Assembly (NCBI RefSeq): GCF_014697545.1
Contig: NZ_JACJSA010000008.1
Location: 246,898 to 310,897 of the forward strand
From: Oscillatoria sp. FACHB-1407
GTDB lineage: Bacteria > Cyanobacteriota > Cyanobacteriia > Elainellales > Elainellaceae
Direction of reading: 5' to 3'
Length of the DNA: 64,000 bases
Part shown: one piece after another, positions 62,470 through 64,000 of the stretch
Numbering within the stretch: position 1 is the stretch's first letter
Layout of the letters: every line of letters begins with the position of its first letter
Position numbers and translations under genes: made by a program
The notes under the pieces: generated by a model
Told to the model about the DNA's origin: nothing
Databases searched by the model: none
What the model saw: only the letters and a program-made list of their open reading frames with translations

Positions 62470-62510
62470 AGTGTATAGGGCTATGGGTTGTTTTTTGTAT
62501 CTCAAACTAC
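62470..62510 (-). promoter_or_regulatory. NtcA-type site between the Rieske gene and the ABC ATPase gene
   Basis: GTATCTCAAACTAC at 62497-62510 is a perfect GTAN8TAC. On the minus strand TACACT (62475-62470, TAN3T) follows after 21 bases, close to the canonical 22-23, pointing at the Rieske gene. On the plus strand the nearest TAN3T is 26 bases away, a poorer fit. NtcA control of the Rieske/GlnT side is inferred. Confidence 0.65.
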
Positions 62511-62660
62511 GTTCTGGCAGGAGAACATCCACCGATTAACCTGGGGACGGGATTTCCAGCTTTACAGCAAGTGTATCGGAGTTAACACTTGATCTCGCTT
62601 TCATCGGCTTAACTGAGAGAGTATTATCAGCAAATCCCGACGATTGGCAGGAACTCTACC

Positions 62661-63503
62661 ATGCTGAATGTCCGCCCTTTTCACTCTTTAGGAAACCCTA
62701 ACTCTCAATCGACCTATGAAGTTAATGGGTTGCGATCGCCTCAGGCTCCTAAGATGGAGGTGCGGGACGTCTATAAATCGTTTTCAGTGCAGGGCAAGCC
62801 GTTGATGGTGCTGCAAGGGATTAACTTGCAACTCTATTCCAGAGAGTTTGTTTGTCTTGTGGGCACCTCTGGCTGTGGCAAATCAACCCTGCTCAACATC
62901 GTCGCAGGTTTAGTTGCTCCCTCCGCAGGGCAAGTCCTGGTCGATGGCGAAGTAGTTTTGGGTCCAGGTTCCGATCGTGGCATGGTGTTTCAGGGCTATA
63001 CCCTCTATCCCTGGCTCACGGTTTCAGAAAACATTGCCTTTGGTTTGCAACTCCGCAAGATGCCCAAAGCCGAGCAGCAGGAGCGAGTGGCATATTATCT
63101 CGATGTGGTCGGGTTAACCCAGTTTGCCAAGGCATATCCCAAACAGCTTTCAGGCGGGATGAAACAACGAGTGGCGATCGCTCGTGCTCTAGCCAACGAA
63201 CCAGAAGTGCTGTTAATGGATGAACCCTTTGGTGCGCTGGATGCCCAAACCAAAGAGCAAATGCAGCAGTTTTTGCTTGACCTGTGGGGGCGTACCCACG
63301 TTACGGTGCTGATGATCACTCATGATGTAGAGGAGGCAATTTTCCTGTCTCAGCGGGTGTATGTCATGAGTAGTCGCCCTGGAAAGCTCAAGTTAGAAGT
63401 GCCGATCGCCCTTCCAGAACAACGCGATCTGGAAATCAAACTCTCCTCAGAGTTTGTGGATATCAAACGCGACATCATTCACGCACTGCGGGATGAGGGG
63501 TAA
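62661..63503 (+). CDS. ABC transporter ATP-binding protein, NrtD/SsuB/TauB type
   Basis: The 280-residue ATPase has Walker A GTSGCGKSTLLNIVAGL, the Q-loop GMVFQGYTLYPWLTV, signature LSGGMKQRVAIARAL and Walker B LLMDEPFGALDAQT, then THDVEEAIFLSQRV. It is the partner class of the permease at 58558, to which the Rieske and GlnT-like genes are joined. It is divergently transcribed from the Rieske gene. The N-terminal 30 residues precede the fold; a later in-frame start at KMEVRD is conceivable. Confidence 0.9.
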   Translation: MLNVRPFHSLGNPNSQSTYEVNGLRSPQAPKMEVRDVYKSFSVQGKPLMVLQGINLQLYSREFVCLVGTSGCGKSTLLNIVAGLVAPSAGQVLVDGEVVLGPGSDRGMVFQGYTLYPWLTVSENIAFGLQLRKMPKAEQQERVAYYLDVVGLTQFAKAYPKQLSGGMKQRVAIARALANEPEVLLMDEPFGALDAQTKEQMQQFLLDLWGRTHVTVLMITHDVEEAIFLSQRVYVMSSRPGKLKLEVPIALPEQRDLEIKLSSEFVDIKRDIIHALRDEG

Positions 63504-63973
63504 GGCGGAAAGGATAAAGGCTGAAGGATAAAAGAAGGAAGAAAGAAAAGAGAAGAGAGAAAAAAGAAGACGGAAGAGGGAAGAGGAAAGGCTGAAGAAT
63601 AAAGGCTGAAGGATAAAGGCTGAGAGATAAACGAAGTCAAGCAGGATAAAGGCGAGGGCTAAAATCGGGTATTGCTAATTTAACCGATCATTTCGCGAAA
63701 CGTTCGTGCAGCAGTAGTCAGTTTTTGAGAATCATATCTGCAATTTAGCAACGCCAAAAATCGGATTGGCTTAGCAGTTGGTTTCACTGTTCCCCAATTG
63801 TCGTTTGACATCATGACAATCTAGTTTTGCGAACACAAAGTTCTGCAATGTAGGGGGTTTGGGGGCTTCGCCCCCAAGAAGGGGTGGAACCCCTTCACCG
63901 GGATTGTAAATTAGATTGTGTCAAAGGTCAGAAATGAGATCTAATGAACTACTAGACCCGAGACACTCGTACT
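63504..63973. repeat. Repeat spacer at the window end
   Basis: 63504-63640 is ATAAAGGCTGAAGG and GAAGAGAGAAAAAAG repeat DNA. 63685-63755 repeats the 19419-19488 element (TTTCGCGAAACG then GTCAGTTTTTGAGAATCATA). 63845-63900 is a variant of the GGGTGGAACCCC repeat. From about 63902, TGTAAATTAGATTGTGTCAA resembles an IS256-family terminus. Confidence 0.6.
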
Positions 63974-64000
63974 ATGACTTTTCGACCTGAACTCCTCGAT
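63974..64000 (+). CDS. First codons of a possible IS256-family transposase (cut by window end)
   Basis: ATG at 63974 opens MTFRPELLD before the window stops. IS256 transposases commonly start with a similar PELLDELL pattern, and the upstream 70 bases contain an IS256-like terminal sequence. Nine residues are too few to be sure. Confidence 0.35.

Noticed and set aside
1..64000. tRNA or rRNA genes
   Set aside because: No cloverleaf with a GTTCRANTC T-arm and CCA-type end, and no rRNA-like conserved block, was recognised on reading. A covariance-model search would be decisive.

Overview
The window is cyanobacterial chromosome, most likely from a filamentous, Leptolyngbya-like lineage. The evidence is the very dense GCGATCGC (HIP1) octamer, cyanobacteria-restricted families (DUF3038/DUF4335 pair, group 2 sigma factor, YbjN protein), an ethylene-receptor-type histidine kinase, a urtABCDE urea transporter behind an NtcA-type promoter, and a Pho-box-like site. 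Intergenic DNA is crowded with dispersed palindromes, MITE-like elements and short-unit sequence repeats. I saw no rRNA, tRNA or CRISPR array.

Layout. 1-6 kb is accessory: the 3' end of an unidentified gene, a TIR-NTPase-TPR protein, then a tightly packed DUF4258-like gene with three DUF2283 genes (toxin-antitoxin-like), a remnant of a second TPR gene, and an IS200-like REP-associated transposase (RAYT) surrounded by REP-like palindromes. 6-16.7 kb is mostly housekeeping: amine oxidase, cobA-hemD-coaE, YbjN protein, TldD protease, group 2 sigma factor, HerA-like ATPase. 16.8-32 kb holds the ethylene-receptor-like kinase, a decayed cysA scrap, glcD, DUF4335/DUF3038, small metabolic genes and mutS2. 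32-39 kb holds a secreted RTX phosphatase behind a Pho-box-like triple repeat, an FGE-like lipoprotein, and a cytochrome b561/small ORF/histidine kinase/response regulator operon.

39-49 kb is nitrogen scavenging: a cysteine hydrolase (biuret hydrolase/isochorismatase family), urtABCDE, ureG and ureEF. The urease structural genes are not here. The urtA promoter has GTAN8TAC, a 22-base spacer and TAATAT. 49-56 kb contains hisB, a repeat-filled spacer with an unusual direct-repeat array, a 1184-residue LRR-Roc-COR protein with a C-terminal TIR-like/DUF4062-like domain, and a glycosyltransferase-TPR protein. 56-63.5 kb holds a MetX-like hydrolase and a cluster of ABC permease, type III glutamine synthetase/gamma-glutamylmethylamide synthetase-like enzyme and Rieske oxygenase, divergent from an ABC ATPase. 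A second GTAN8TAC site lies in the divergent intergenic region. This suggests an NtcA-controlled route for taking nitrogen from a methylated or alkylated amine. The window ends at what may be the start of an IS256-like element.

The best candidates for undescribed biology are the NtcA-linked Rieske/GlnT/ABC cluster, the TIR-STAND gene translationally overlapping a DUF4258/DUF2283 cassette, and the LRR-Roc-COR-TIR-like protein with recently homogenised repeats. All functions are inferred from sequence reading alone.
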